A stretch of DNA of 64,000 nucleotides from Scatophagus argus (GCF_020382885.2 NC_058503.1:18671535-18735534); one strand, 5' to 3'. Positions 12,443 to 24,967 are shown, numbered from the stretch's first letter. Notes: generated by a model not told the origin, from the sequence alone. Numbers and translations: made by a program.

Positions 12443-13202
12443 ATGAAGGGAAAGAGAGAGAAAATCCCCTGTTCTGTTCTGTTCTATTTTATTCATCCAA
12501 CATTTTCATCCTTGCTGAAGTGTGTATTTGTATTTTTTATATTACATTTTACCATTTATAGTCATTTTTTAGTTACTGTGTTGTTGTTTTTTACTTGCCT
12601 CTATATACATTTTTTATATAACAGCAAAATCAAGTCTTCTGTTTATTTCCTTTCTTCACACCTGCTTTGGCAATGTAAATGTCTGTTTCCCATGCCAGTA
12701 AATCCCCCTTGAACTGAACTGAACTGTAAATATGCTGAAATGCGTGTACATGAAATTCATGTACATGTTCATGTATTTCTTGTATACATGAAGCTTGCTT
12801 CTTGACAGTGGAAATAATCAGATTGTTATTATTCTTTTGAACAAAAGATGATAGTGGTGACCTCTCGAGCTCTTGGATTTTGATTCTTGGCATTTTAAAC
12901 CGGCCTGAAAGTCCACATTGATCTCATTTTGCAGGCAGACTGCCATCTGCACCTTTCATTTTATATATTAACCAAAACAAAACTCAAACAAGTTTCATTT
13001 TGTTTAATCTTTTTGTTGAATCTGAGACATCACAGCTAACGTGAAGTGGAGAGGGAGTCCTATACGAGGTCAGCATCCGATTTGTAGAGGTCGAGGAGGA
13101 CATTTGCTGGACATTGATGTGCATTGGACCCAGCATGTTTTTCTTTTACACATGGATGCATGTGCACATATATGCATTCTTTGTATCCAGGCATCAATAC
13201 TG

Positions 13203-13225
13203 ACACACACACACACACACACACA
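13203..13225 (+). repeat. (AC)n microsatellite
   Basis: Pure AC run of about 23 bases. Short open frames in both directions here come from the dinucleotide. Confidence 0.9.
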
Positions 13226-14529
13226 GACGTCACTGGTGCTAAATGATCCATGACAGTGAATGCTAACTGCACTTTTCAGCTTGGATATTATGGACACTGT
13301 GGCCTTTTGATGTACCTTAAGAGAAAATCAACATTAAAAAATCATACAAATGCAACAGATATTCCAGTGAAAATTTGAACATTAGTCCTCCTGTGACTGC
13401 AGGTGTCAGGCTGCCATTAAAAAAACCATCTGAAGAACAACAAGGAGTATGCAGGAGAGCAATCAATTCTCAAATTAAGATCCCATCAACTTGCCGTCCA
13501 ATGCAGCGACCTCTCGATGAATGAATAAGTCAGTAACCCAGTCAATCAATTCACCACCTCTTGATTGCTTCCTACAAGTCATCCAAAGCCTGAATCAATA
13601 GATCCTTATGTCAAATGCAGTCAAGCTTTTTACTCCCCAATGAACATACTAGAAAAACAAAAACATATGCTAAAAGCGTTACTCTCTGCATCCTGTTTAC
13701 CTTAACGGAGGTCTTCCATACCTTAAGTTTCTAAAAAATAAGTGGCAAATCCAATTTGCAGAGCATTTCCTTTCCCATCACTTAGATGCTGTAATGTAAG
13801 TTGTGAAATGTCTAATGCCTGGATTATTCACAGAGGTAAAACTCAAATCAAGCTCCCTTCCTCATTTCAATTGAATTATTTACATCTTTCTCACACACAC
13901 GCACATATGTACACTCACCGTCTCTGAGGGTTACTGGTAATGGTCTGCGACACAATAACAGTCTCACCAATACTGTGGAGGAAGTGTGCATGTGTGTGTG
14001 TTGGCCTCGTGAGCATAAACTGCATGTGCATTGTGATTAACACTGATTAACTTCACTGTGTCACATCTCTCTATAAATAATATATCAGTAAAGACACATC
14101 TCATGAGAGATCAGCATTCCACAGTGTTACACCCTGTCCTCTGTGGCTTTCAATTGATAGTCAGCATATACTCATCTGCTCACAAACACCCTCATAATCA
14201 CAGAGGTTTCTGGGAAGCATTCCTTTTAGGAGTATGAGTTGGTGTGACGGATTTATAGGCAGATCTTGGCTTGTTTCATGACTCCTGATGTTCATATTAA
14301 AATTAATAAATTGTTTACTGAAAATAAATGTGAATGTGACTGATCAGAAGTGATTCAAAATCAGTTTTAAACCTGTGAAATAAACAGTCACTGGTGCTTT
14401 TATTCCTCCTGCACAGATGTGTTGGTACACAGTCCGGCATGTAGCCAACAGCATCTGCCCTAATCTATTCTCAACATCACCAAGCCCCTCTCTCAATCTC
14501 TTTATCCTTTTGTTTTCAGTCATTTCGTA

Positions 14530-14530
<1 letters not shown>
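13226..14530. other. Intergenic spacer
   Basis: AT-rich sequence between two microsatellites. I see nothing else in it. Confidence 0.35.
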
Positions 14531-14581
<51 letters not shown>

Positions 14582-14587
14582 ACACAC
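14531..14587 (+). repeat. (CA)n microsatellite
   Basis: CA run of about 57 bases with one interruption (ACATACAC) near its end. Confidence 0.92.
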
Positions 14588-15839
14588 CTCATTTATTTTC
14601 TTGACTGATCAGATTGTTATCTGTCTCTTTGACCTCAAGCTAAAACAAACCAAAGCTGCAGTGTGATATCCTATTTTCTTCAGCATTTTTACTGAAAAGA
14701 CAAGAGCTGTTAACTTTGTTGTTAACCTTGTGTGAAATTATTGTCGTTTGTCATATAAAAAAAACAATAAAAAACACGTGAAAGTCATTTTTTCGCAAGA
14801 AATGCCAGAAAACCACATGCACATGTGTAGCGTTTTTTTTTTCACGTTTGAAATGTTAGAAATTCAACAATAGTGTTATGCATTCAACAAAAGGGAAAAA
14901 AGTGAGACTTTCTTTTTCTCCCATGTTGTAAATAAGACTTCTGTGCTCACAATTGTGACTTGGAATCTCATGATTACATGATTTGTATCTCAGGGTTAAC
15001 AGAAAAAAATAATAATAACATAATTACAAGGACACAGCTTCATAGTTATGAGATTATGTCTCATAATCATCAGATGGCCAAGTCATAAGTCATACAGGAC
15101 TTACATATAGACTATACATGTGTCGCAGATGATTATTTTAAAAGATCACTAATTTATTGATAGTTTGGGATAAAAACACATGTGCCTATTTTTACATAAG
15201 GCCAAAAGATGCATATGCCTGCACTGTATATTAACTCATTAACTACATGTAAATTTTTTACATATGGAATGGTTGAAATTTTAACCAGTAACTAATGTTG
15301 ATGTTAAATAGAGAATATATAGAATAAAGAATACTGGCACCACTGGCTTTCACGATGACAAGGAGTAGAAGTAGGCCTTTAAAGTAACATAAAAATGGAA
15401 ATACTCAAGCAATGTATGAGTACCTCAAAATCGTTCTTAAGGACAGTGCTGGAGTAGATGTACTTGGTTACATTCAACAATCACACCCTCACACGCAAAC
15501 AAATGCATTAATTTTTAATATAATTAATCCATTAAACTCCTTAAATTAGGGCCTGCTAATTTGACAGGACTGGCCCTTTAAAGAAGTCCGCCAGAGCATA
15601 AGAAGAGTCCATTTCACTGAAAAGGGGAACTCCTTCAATGTTTCGTGAGATTTCAACAATTTTGTACAAAAAGAGGCTTTATAAAGGAAAACGAACACAT
15701 ATTCTTTCAACTTAATATTAATTATGGGTAACATAACACACAAAATACCGGCATTTACTGATTTAATGTTTTCACAAAAAACGGCGTTCACCCCTTCGGG
15801 GCTTTTCTATTTTTAGCATCAGCTGTTGCAATACAAAGA
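14588..15839. other. Intergenic spacer before the putative mras first exon
   Basis: AT-rich, with several A and T runs. No gene recognised. Confidence 0.35.
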
Positions 15840-15849
15840 TTAGCTACTC

Positions 15850-15998
15850 AACGTATTGTTTCGCAGATGTGGGGAGCTCACTCCCGTCTGTGGCGAAAAG
15901 GCGGCGGCGGTGGTTTGAAGTCGAGAAAGAGGGAGATGAGGAGGCTTATGTCCGTGTGAGGACGTTTCTTTGTGTTCACAACAGCGAAGCTCATATCG
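15850..15998 (+). promoter_or_regulatory. mras: CpG-rich putative non-coding first exon / promoter of mras
   Basis: A short island of CpG-rich sequence with a GGCGGCGGCGG run near 15900, followed by a strong donor, TCG|GTAAGTAG, cutting after 15998. No long plus-strand frame is seen. The next good acceptor on the same strand with a recognised exon is at 33421-33423, which carries the mras start codon 67 bases in. Mammalian MRAS has non-coding 5' exons far upstream, so this fits an mras 5' UTR exon with a 17.4-kb intron. The link is inferred and needs transcript evidence. It could instead be the first exon of an unrelated transcript. Confidence 0.4.
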
Positions 15999-16331
15999 GT
16001 AAGTAGCTTTCCTGCTGACAGAGAAGAGGTCGTGAATGCGAGCGTCCGTATTCACGGACAGTGAAGGCAACACCTACCGTTAATTTAAAACCAGCTACTC
16101 CTCCAGTATATCAACAACTTACTGTAGCCTAGCTAACTGTCACCAGATTGTTTCGACTCATGACAGCGCTCCAAACAGTCATGTGAAGTTAGCTAGTTGT
16201 GATCAAGAATATGAACGACCGTGACTTGGTTGCGGAAATTCTTTTTTGCTGCAAACTTCAAGAGCACGATGCTATGAGGCAACCGAAATCCGTTATTCAG
16301 GGGCGGCTACTGTCGGTTTTCCATACGGCCG

Positions 16332-16332
<1 letters not shown>

Positions 16333-16374
<42 letters not shown>
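16333..16374 (+). repeat. (CA)n microsatellite
   Basis: Pure CA run of about 42 bases, 340 bases downstream of the CpG-rich stretch. Confidence 0.92.
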
Positions 16375-16376
<2 letters not shown>

Positions 16377-16612
16377 GCCTTGCCTCTGCGTGTCAAAAAT
16401 GTTCCCGTGAGGACGACAGTAAAACAAAGTGTATGTTTTAATCACATATCAGGAATACATATCACGTATACAGTACAGTCAGTGGTGTCCTGGTGTTGTG
16501 TTTGTTGTGCTCTGAGACGCTGTGCAGATGTAACCGCTGGACACAGAGAACAGAGAGATTCTTCATGTATCAAATCATAGGATGAGATCATTCAGAAGCA
16601 CTAGTCAGTCTG

Positions 16613-16633
16613 CAGAGAGAGAGAGAGAGAGAG
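16613..16633 (+). repeat. (GA)n microsatellite
   Basis: Pure GA run of about 21 bases. Confidence 0.85.
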
Positions 16634-18330
16634 ACGCTCACACACAGCACACACGTTAATCACTATTAATAGCAAAGTGAAATCACCAGATAATTTGGCT
16701 GTCTGGGGACAGATTCCCCTTTATCCTTCCATCATAACTTCATGGACATGTCAAACCCTGCTGCTGCCGCTCATCATGTTGTTTATGAGAGTAATGACTA
16801 GCTGGCTTTTGCATATTGTTTCCCTAACCTTTGACTATCAGGGAAATTACTCTCTTGATGATTGCTAGATTCTTAGGTTCCCACCGTGATCTACTATAGA
16901 GGCACAAGGCCTCTGTATTAACTTGTTACTAAATATGATTGATTGCTGTGAGATTTAAGTTGTCACAAGTGTATGATGTCTTCCCAGGTGGCACTCATTC
17001 TGAGTTTTCACATACTTTACTTAGTAAAGTATGTAAAGTAAAAATAAAAATACTAATACCACACTGTAAAAGTCCTGCATTTAAATTGTTACTGAAGTTA
17101 AATTCTCTAAGTGTCTAGTGTCAGGAAAATGTTAAGTATTAAAAGCACAGTGTTCAATGCAGAAAAATATCCCCTGTCTCATAATATTTGCCCACAGTAA
17201 TCTGAAGATTAGTCTCACGATTTACTGATTATTTAATTGATCGGTAAACGTCAAGGAAATTGTGAAAATGGTCATCACAGTTTCCCAGAGCCCACAGTGA
17301 CATCTTCAGATTGTTCATGTCCAACTACCAGTCCAAAACCCAGAGACAAAAATCCTTACATTATGAGTGGTTAAAGTAAAAATAAAAAAATACATCAAGC
17401 AATAGCTTACGTAAAAACAAAAAAAAAAAATCCTGTGTTGCCAGGCCATTGAAATAACAAACACAGAAAGAAAGACACTTACTGCAATATGTTTTCTGAC
17501 CTTTTATTTATCAAGAAGATTATCAATATTTATCAAGAAGAGGCCTGCTGTTTGCAGGAAAGACCTCATCACACTCATAGAGCTACACACATTCACACCT
17601 CATCCACACCTCTAATCTTTAGGCCATCCATCAGTCAGTCAGTCAAGATGTATTCTTGACTGTGTGTGTGTACTCTCTCTCTCACACACACACATACACT
17701 AACTTTTCCAGCTTTATGTAAAAAAATAGATCCCTCATATGCTCTGTACTGTATGGCTGGTCACCCTTAAAGTGATTCCAATATCAATAGAGTACTTAAT
17801 TTGATGTACACCTTATTTGACTTAACCAAACTGCATACTGTATGTGCTGCAGTAGTTGTCATTCACAAATAGTATTAAAACAAATAACACTTGTAGTGAC
17901 TGATCACACTTTCTAGAGCTGATAGCACAAAGAGTGACATGCAGATATCTTTAGGCTGGTGAGGTTTTTGATACTGCTTACCACCGACTACTGGGTTATT
18001 TTGGGCAATACCTTAAAGATATGAAGTACTGATACTCAGCCCTACTATACTGATGTGTGGTAAGTGATGCCAGCCTCCCTGGTCTCGTCCATTGTTTTAG
18101 TAAAACATTTAGATGCTGCACAGCCGACAGCCACAGCTGTTTCCCATAGGTGGTGATTGAACAGGCAATAAAATAAAACATTAGATATGTATTTATTTAT
18201 TTAATTTTTTTTTTTTTGGTACTGATTATCTAACAAAAAGGATTTGGACATTATCACATTAACATTGTTTTATACAGTGTCTCACCTTTTTTGAAATTGG
18301 CCTTGTAGGCTATTGTTCTGTATATTGTTT

Positions 18331-18397
18331 TATATATTATAAAAAAATATTATATAAAAAAATATTATATATTATATATAATATATATATATATATT
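18331..18397. repeat. AT-rich simple repeat
   Basis: TATAT and AAAAAAATATTATAT units, partly self-complementary and able to fold as hairpins. No coding content. Confidence 0.8.
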
Positions 18398-20043
18398 GTA
18401 TTGTATGTGGTTGTTCAAACATGCCTTCTTCATAATCCACCAATGATTTGCAGCAGCAAACTTTAAACAAAGTATTGTCAGGTAAGGTAAGGTGACCTAA
18501 CCCAAGGTATGGTAGCATTTCTCCCAAATGTATTCGAAAATGAGTTGTTTATATACAGTAGCAAGTACTTTACATTCCTTCGGTGTCTTTGATTCCTGGA
18601 AGTTCACTAATAATGTCTTCCGTTCTGGCTGAAATTCCCAAATAGTCAGGAAAACAATGTAAAATTACCAGAATGAATGAACTAAAAGGTCAGAGTAGGA
18701 CACGCCCCCAGCAAGTCAAAGTACATTAGTCATTTATTTGGTTCGTGTGTGTGCTTTTTGTGTGAATGGCAGCCTTATCCACAGAGAATTTCCAAAAATG
18801 ACATAACATTATGAAGGAAGACATCAGTGTAATTTATGGCTTAAATGCATTCTCAAACAATGTAGTGAGAGATGGGTGCCTGGAGTTGAAGTTAGTCATT
18901 AGTGATCATCCACAGTCATGTGATCAGCCATGCAGCCCCCTATTAGGTTCTTTGCACTTTGCCTGGTGGTAAAACGTGTCATCTCTGGAGAAATTGTGAT
19001 GAGGAGGCAGATTACCTTTCTTACTTCATTTTCTGAAATAAATGAACTTAAATTATTGCATGACATACCATATTATCTATTTGTGTGTATCTGTTTCAGA
19101 CAGTCATTCGTACATAACAAATTACTTGTGTTTTAAAGACATGTGAATACACAGTATCAGCATATCCCACTTCTATACAGTAAGACAGTGGCTCAGTCTG
19201 GCAGGTTGCATCTTCATACACACTGAATTTGTACTTTTGTGAAGGAGACGCTGGAGATGTGGATGTCTTCTAACATCCTGTAATTAGTTTGATGCCATGT
19301 TGGGAGGCACTGTGCGTGATGTGTGTCTCTGATTTTTGAGAAAGTTAACAATTGAAGACTATAATCGCTGCTGATGCTGGTAAAGAGATGTTAGGCTCCT
19401 TTTGAATTTCCTGCAGCTCGGACAAAGTTGGCCCTTTTGTAAGTGAATTATTGCTTTCACTTCAGCTGTCTTGGTGACATGAACCAGCATCCTGGTTCTG
19501 CTGGGTTGAAAGCCCAGTTCCACAGAAAAGTCAGGATTTAAATTCTTGGGGAAAATATAGTCTTGTTCAATTCATAAAGTTACACCATCCCATTTGATAA
19601 AGGGGTTTCATTATTTAAAGGGAAAATAAAAGATCAGCTCACAATCCAGGAAAAAATATACAAGGGTGGACTAGAGTCTAGTCTGACGAGAGTTTGTTAC
19701 TTGACAGCAGCTTGAGAGCTTTAATATATTTTGAACTCAGTGAACCATGTCTTCACACCTCCTATGAATGATGTTGTGCGACTTAGTAGGAGCAATTTGG
19801 TTATTGGCAAAGAGTCAATGATTATGGGAAATAATCATTAAAGTAAAATCAGTGTATACTTAATACACATAAATATCGGGGCACCACCCTGTCACCAGGG
19901 ACCAATAGCCAAATTAATTAATGGGAAAACAGTCTCTTAAAATTGTGAAGGATGAATCCGAGCACTGGCTGTCATGAATTCAGCTGTTATCACAAGTACA
20001 TACACAACAACCACAGACAACGACAGGTTAAACTATAACAGGA

Positions 20044-20049
20044 TTTATT
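20044..20049 (-). promoter_or_regulatory. LTR poly(A) signal
   Basis: AATAAA on the minus strand followed within about 30 bases by a GT-rich stretch (TGTCGTTGTCTGTGGTTG). This puts the R/U5 boundary near 20020, leaving a U5 of about 250 bases. An equal copy lies 5810 bases to the right in the other LTR. Confidence 0.6.
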
Positions 20050-20200
20050 AAACAGCAACAACCATCCATAGATAGGTATCACTTTGTAATAAACACTATT
20101 ATAATCTAAGTTTTATCAACACACATTAACTATTAACTAAGATAACACAGGTACAGCAACAAGAGTATATCTATACATAGGTGTGCCTATATACAGGAGT

Positions 20201-20236
<36 letters not shown>

Positions 20237-20253
20237 TGATGACAACAGTATGG

Positions 20254-20445
20254 GGCTAACAAGCTAGCCAGGTAGCGGCTAACAAGCTAGTGGCTAAAAA
20301 CAAACAAGATGGCGGTTAGCATGCTAGCCAGAGGGTGGCTAACAAGCTACAGGCTAAAAACAAACAAAATGGCGGTTAGCAAGATAGCAGCTAACAAGAT
20401 AGCAGCTAACAACAAGCTAGTGGCTGACTACAATTAAGATGGCGG
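20254..20445. repeat. Imperfect tandem repeats with YY1-like motifs in the LTR
   Basis: Units built from GGCTAACAAGCTA, GGCTAAAAACAAAC and ATGGCGGTTAGC recur. AAGATGGCGG occurs at 20306-20315 and 20436-20445 and AAAATGGCGG at 20366-20375. The core fits the YY1 consensus. The same block is repeated in the right LTR near 26062-26253. Confidence 0.75.
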
Positions 20446-21740
20446 ATGGCCACATGAGGGGAGGAGCTACAACCAGAATGGCGAGTGGGGAAACTACAAC
20501 CAAAATGGTGGAGGACTACGTGAGGAGGGGTCAGCACACCAGGATGAACAACCACATAAATGATGACTCAGCAAACAAAACTAGTCACACGCATGTGATG
20601 ACTCAGCAAAACTCCAAATGACTACCGAAGAATACGCCGGCCGTATCATTCAGAGCCAAGATGGTGTTAACCAACGTGATGTTGCTTATGTGGTCACAGA
20701 AGAGAACGATGGGCGGAAGCCTTTGAGCGCCACGTACCCCTTGGTTACGGTTCGTGATCGCGTGCTCGGACTTTCGCCTCACCGTTCAGAAAGAAGAGTG
20801 TGAGGAAAGATAGAAATGAAAATACAAGAAACACAACCCAATAAAATAATCCACTCTAATTCTTTAGAAACTCGCGTGTCACCACACAATAGCGGAGTCA
20901 GTAAACCGGAGCTTATCTGCTCAGCTATTGGTCCTTTAACTGGTGACGCGCGGTCTCGCTGAAACGGCGGAAATGACCGACCGGAAACTAAAATCAATGA
21001 ATGCAGCGCTTAAAAGTTACAGAAAGCATGTGTAAACAATCCTACGTTACACTATCTCTGCCCAGACATAAGCCTCTTACGTTGCGTTGCTCCGATCATT
21101 CGGAGTTTGAAAGAATGATCCGCTTAAACGTTCGCAGCGTCGTCCTCGGCGGGATGCTGGCGGTCCGTTATTCTGATGATGCGGAGTGTTGATCTCTCGG
21201 CGGCAGCGGAGAAAATCACCGGTGAAAAAGTTAACAAACTTTGTTTCGTCCTTAACAAAGTCGGCTCGCGGCTCGTTAACGTGCGATCAGCTGATTGCCC
21301 AGCGATCCACGTCGGTAAAAGGAAAAAGGAAAAGTTACAGGAAAAATACAGCAGTCTGTTTCTCGGCCTGCGAGTTGCAGAACTGTGACCCGGGATCTAA
21401 AATGATGTTAATCAAACGTTTGATTGTTGCTCCCTTTTGGCGGTTTGGACATTTGGAGAGCCTGGAGAAGCTCTCACTGTCACAGCACGCACGGGGAAAA
21501 AGCGCATGCTGATGGTCGCAGTGACCTTTTATTACCTGAGTGACGTCACCTCGGACCCCCGTGGAGATGGCTGGCGCACAGCCAATGTCCGTGCCGGTTC
21601 TGAGTTTAAACTCAGGAATTTATGACTAGTTGCACATCATGAGTGGGGTCTCTAACAGTTGGTCACTCTAACTCAGGCTTTATGGGTTACATGTAGGCCG
21701 CTCTATTGTTCTCCAGAGCGCATGGCCAGAGATCCCAACA

Positions 21741-21750
21741 TCCCCCCTTT
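21741..21750 (-). other. Polypurine tract of the LTR element
   Basis: AAAGGGGGGA on the minus strand, ending immediately before the TG of the downstream LTR. This is the normal position of the plus-strand primer in LTR retroelements and fixes the orientation. Confidence 0.85.
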
Positions 21751-22996
21751 GGTCTGAAGAATGGGGTAGGGGCCACAGTCTTTAGAGCAACATTCTCTAA
21801 GGTCGAATGGTCCATGTGCGCTGAAGGTGGTCATCCTTCTGGCTTCCTTCCTGTTGGCTGATGAGCAGACACAGTGATCAACAGTTCAAAGTTCAGAGTT
21901 CATTGAGGGTTTAGCTCAGAGTTCATTGAGGCTTTAATTCAGAGTTCATTGAGGCTTTAATTCAGAGTTCATTGAGGCTTTAATGTCTGGACAGAGTTGA
22001 GGCACAGTCTGGGCAGATATGAATAATGAGCTAACTAACTCCACTATGATTAATTGGCATTTCAACAACACATTTAACACAATTTCAGGGTACCCAAGGA
22101 AAGAAAGAGAGGAGAAAGAAGAGGAGGAGTATCAGTGAATTGGCTATGTATTCTAATGTAGCCAGCAGCTTAGTGGCTGTATCATGCCGGTCATAGGCTA
22201 ATGGGGCTTTGTGGTGACTGTGTTCACAAGCCATAGGTGGCCAATTCACTCTGCGAGGATCTCACTTTCCTCTGTTCTTGCAGACATGGTATCCTGGCAT
22301 TTTGCTAGGGTGAGTCAACTCTCAAGCCACAGAGATCATTCACATCTCTAACAAATGGCTGCTGGGGCAGACCCAGTGGATATTCCTGGTTCAGGTACAT
22401 GTGTTAAGGTTCAAAATCCAATGAGGAGTCTTCCTCATGATACACCAATATAAATGACATATGTGTATTGTCTTGCCAAAACCAACATTCAAAACAGACT
22501 TCAGTTGCTCATTCTGCCATTCTATGATAATTATGATTCCAACAGAGCCTAGCTCTAATTTCTAGAGGTCTATGACAATTTATAAGGAGGGATTTATCAT
22601 CTTCAGTATATTTAGGGACTGGTTCAATCCAACTGACTTGATGATTAGAACATGAAAAGGTGACCCCCCTTTCCCTGAATTTGTGCTTGATTCAGAGGAT
22701 GGTTGGTTAAAAATGACAGCAGGTAAGGCACCCTTGAATTTAACCTCTGGTGTCGTTGTTCATGGATGTCCAATATGCAACCTGCTGAAGTGTCTGGAGA
22801 GTGGCTTGGTGACCATGGTGACCACCGCAGGTGGGTCAGGGCATGTGTTAGCATCAACCCCCCCCCTCCCCGTGGCTGGTCGGGTTAATCTATCCTATAC
22901 AGCTGGTGATGCTATAAGAAAATCAAAAGGGAAAATAAAAAGAAGAAAAGCAGTTAAAGGAACAGGGTTTCTGGTGTTAGGAGTATGTTTGAGTTA
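21751..22996. other. Non-coding internal region of the LTR element (where pol would be expected)
   Basis: About 1.25 kb between the Gag stop codon and the polypurine tract. No frame of useful length with protease, reverse transcriptase or integrase motifs is seen on the minus strand. It contains the four-unit 23-bp tandem repeat and, next to the Gag stop, a pyrimidine-rich stretch ending TTATAG near 22916 that looks like a splice acceptor on the minus strand. The whole pol region is missing, not just broken. Confidence 0.7.
21892..21983. repeat. Four-unit 23-bp tandem repeat
   Basis: Four direct copies of a 23-bp unit with core TTCAGAGTTCATTGAGG. The last two are identical and the first two differ by a few bases. 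It lies inside the element about 140 bases from the polypurine tract. Confidence 0.92.
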
Positions 22997-24955
22997 CTAG
23001 GCGGCCTGAGTGGTCGATCTGAACGTCTCAGCCACACACTTCCTTATAAGCTCTTTTAAGCTTTCCTCTTGGAAGTCTTCCCCTTTAAATGGAAGTGGGG
23101 CTTTGCCACCATACCTCCTACCCTGTTTGGAGTTGGATTTAAACCTGCCCTTTCTGTCTGGCTGGCGAGTTTCTTTTGCCGGTGGGCTCAGGTTTTGTGA
23201 CCAGTTAGGACTGTTGGTCCTCTGACTGGGGTGTCCACCCTGTGGGCGGAGTGATTGGTATGCCGGGGGACCTGGTCCCGCTTGCATCTGGGCACGAGGC
23301 ATCTTGCTGCCTTCCAGTGCCACCTCTGCAGTGACGGACGGCTGGATCTTCAGTATCCTGGCACTGCTGTTAGTTGTCCTACTTGGGCGTACTCGTGTCT
23401 CCCATGCCAGCTGCGCGTACCGCCTCATCTCCTGCATGTTGAGGTTGTTAGTGCGGCAGTGCATGGTCACGTCGTAGCGTACGCTCTCATGCAGGTTATG
23501 GAGGAAGAGAGATTTGAAAGCATGCTCTTCCTCTAATCCAGGCGCATTATGCCCTTGGAAATATGCTGCTCTGAGACGCCTGTAATACTCCCAGGGAGGC
23601 TCAAGTTTCTTCTGCATGACAGCAAAAGCATCAAGAGTGGCGGAAGCATGGTCTGTGTAGTGGGAGTATTCTTCCCGCAGGGCTTGGCAGAGCGCTGAGT
23701 AATGGTCTCTGGTTCTTGGTGGGAGAGTCTCCATGAAGACACGGACGCTCCTGGAGGTGGTTTTCCAGATCAAGCGAAGTTTCTCCCGGGCAGACGCATG
23801 GGGAAGATCAAGGAGACAGCGATCTACCTCCCTCAAGTAGTCATCGATGGATGACTCCTGGTTCCTGGGGTCAAAGCACTCTATGTCTCTTGCAAGAGAT
23901 TCAAGCTGACGTATGCGCAGACCCTGTTGATAGTAGGTGCTGGCATCGTCAGAGTCATCTGAGGATTCTGGATTCCTCGAGTCCTGGTGGGAAAGACCAT
24001 GACTACTCCTTCGTTGCAGAGAAGGGGTTTGGTCAAAGTGAGGGCGTGAGCGGCGCCCTAGATATGGCATGTCGGCCGGTGTGGGGCCAAAGTCCCTGTC
24101 GTCTCTCAAGGAGTATGGCTGATGTCCACCTTTCTCCAGGGAGGTTCTTCCTTTGGCAAAGTCAGGTATGGAGCGCTGGAGAGCTGATGAAGTTGCACTT
24201 CTTGTGCCTGAGGCATTCCCATGCCTATGGTGGACCAGTGGAGGAGTGTACTGGTCAAGAATGATCATGTCGGGCATCTCAGTAGGGGCGGCTACCTCTC
24301 CACTAACTGTCCTCAGATCAGCGGGTGTGGCTCGAACTGTCTGTCGAGCACCCTCAAGCTCCTGACATATGGTGGCTATCCGTGCTCGGGATGCCTGTCG
24401 TTCAGCCCGCAGCTTGTCCTCCATGGTGTCCGCCGTTCGCGTTTTAACCATCTCTTCTGGGACAGGGGCTGCATCTGGGTCAGAAATAATATCAGACGGA
24501 TCAGGGATCAAGGCTGCTTTCACCTGATCCTCCGTCGTTTGGAGCTGCAAATTTAAATAAGGACAATCCTGCTGGATGGTCTCATTTTCCTCCTTAACTT
24601 CACTCAGTTGATCCCTAAGGTCCTTAACCTCTTGCTGTAGGATCAAGTTTTTGTGTTGCTCAGTATGATATCTGGTCTGCAACACTGTAATCTGCTCCAT
24701 ATACTCTGCAGTTTGTAACTGGGCTTTACGGTGATAAAGCATTGTTACCTGACTGAGCATCTGAGAAATGAGGGACAAGTGACAAGTGACCACTTCCTGT
24801 ATTTTCTTATCACAGGTGCTAGCGTTGTAGCTGTTCAGGTCACTCATGCCATTAACTGCCAATTTCACGAGGCCAGTGACTGTGGCCTGCATGTCCAGGT
24901 CATCTGCCTCTTGGGAGCCTCTAGCTCCTGGGGTGTGGGAATCCCTACTGCTCAT
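22997..24955 (-). CDS. Gag-like protein of the LTR retrotransposon
   Basis: An intact frame of 652 residues from the ATG at 24955. The frame runs further upstream to 25024 but only from a GTG, and that part looks like a splice-acceptor tract. Residues about 80-130 are a charged heptad-like stretch that probably forms a coiled coil. Residues 250-345 are Ser/Arg/Asp-rich and low complexity. Residues about 345-525 form a helical block with DDYLREVDRCLLDLP, VFMETLPP and a YYRRLRAAYF stretch, resembling the capsid region of Gypsy and retroviral Gag proteins. The C-terminal part (570-620) is Pro/Arg/Lys-rich and could bind RNA. There is no CCHC zinc knuckle. Its role would be to assemble particles around element RNA. 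No stop or frameshift is seen. Confidence 0.85.
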   Translation of the reverse strand: MSSRDSHTPGARGSQEADDLDMQATVTGLVKLAVNGMSDLNSYNASTCDKKIQEVVTCHLSLISQMLSQVTMLYHRKAQLQTAEYMEQITVLQTRYHTEQHKNLILQQEVKDLRDQLSEVKEENETIQQDCPYLNLQLQTTEDQVKAALIPDPSDIISDPDAAPVPEEMVKTRTADTMEDKLRAERQASRARIATICQELEGARQTVRATPADLRTVSGEVAAPTEMPDMIILDQYTPPLVHHRHGNASGTRSATSSALQRSIPDFAKGRTSLEKGGHQPYSLRDDRDFGPTPADMPYLGRRSRPHFDQTPSLQRRSSHGLSHQDSRNPESSDDSDDASTYYQQGLRIRQLESLARDIECFDPRNQESSIDDYLREVDRCLLDLPHASAREKLRLIWKTTSRSVRVFMETLPPRTRDHYSALCQALREEYSHYTDHASATLDAFAVMQKKLEPPWEYYRRLRAAYFQGHNAPGLEEEHAFKSLFLHNLHESVRYDVTMHCRTNNLNMQEMRRYAQLAWETRVRPSRTTNSSARILKIQPSVTAEVALEGSKMPRAQMQAGPGPPAYQSLRPQGGHPSQRTNSPNWSQNLSPPAKETRQPDRKGRFKSNSKQGRRYGGKAPLPFKGEDFQEESLKELIRKCVAETFRSTTQAA

Positions 24956-24967
24956 TTTGTCTTTCCA

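Larger units (their letters stand above)
15999..19767. other. Spacer, possibly the left part of an mras 5' intron
   Basis: AT-rich sequence with microsatellites (16333-16374, 16613-16633, 18331-18397). No gene recognised. It runs up to the left target-site copy of the LTR element. Confidence 0.35.
19772..21740 (-). repeat. Left LTR (3' LTR in element orientation)
   Basis: 1969 bp, TGTTGTGCG on the plus strand at the left end and GATCCCAACA at the right. In element orientation it is the downstream LTR, preceded by the polypurine tract. Its middle contains a GT/GA microsatellite (20200-20236), a set of imperfect GCTAACAAGCTAG-type repeats (20254-20440) with three YY1-like motifs, and a CpG-rich part (20620-21620). 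Small open frames inside it occur identically in the other LTR and are not recognisable proteins. Confidence 0.95.

Noticed and set aside
20439..21625. Several plus-strand open frames repeated at 26247-27433
   Set aside because: They lie within the two LTRs and recur only because the LTRs are duplicates. None shows a domain, and the element is read on the minus strand.
22683..23000. Plus-strand 105-codon frame in the LTR element
   Set aside because: It opposes the direction of the element, overlaps the end of Gag and shows no known domain.
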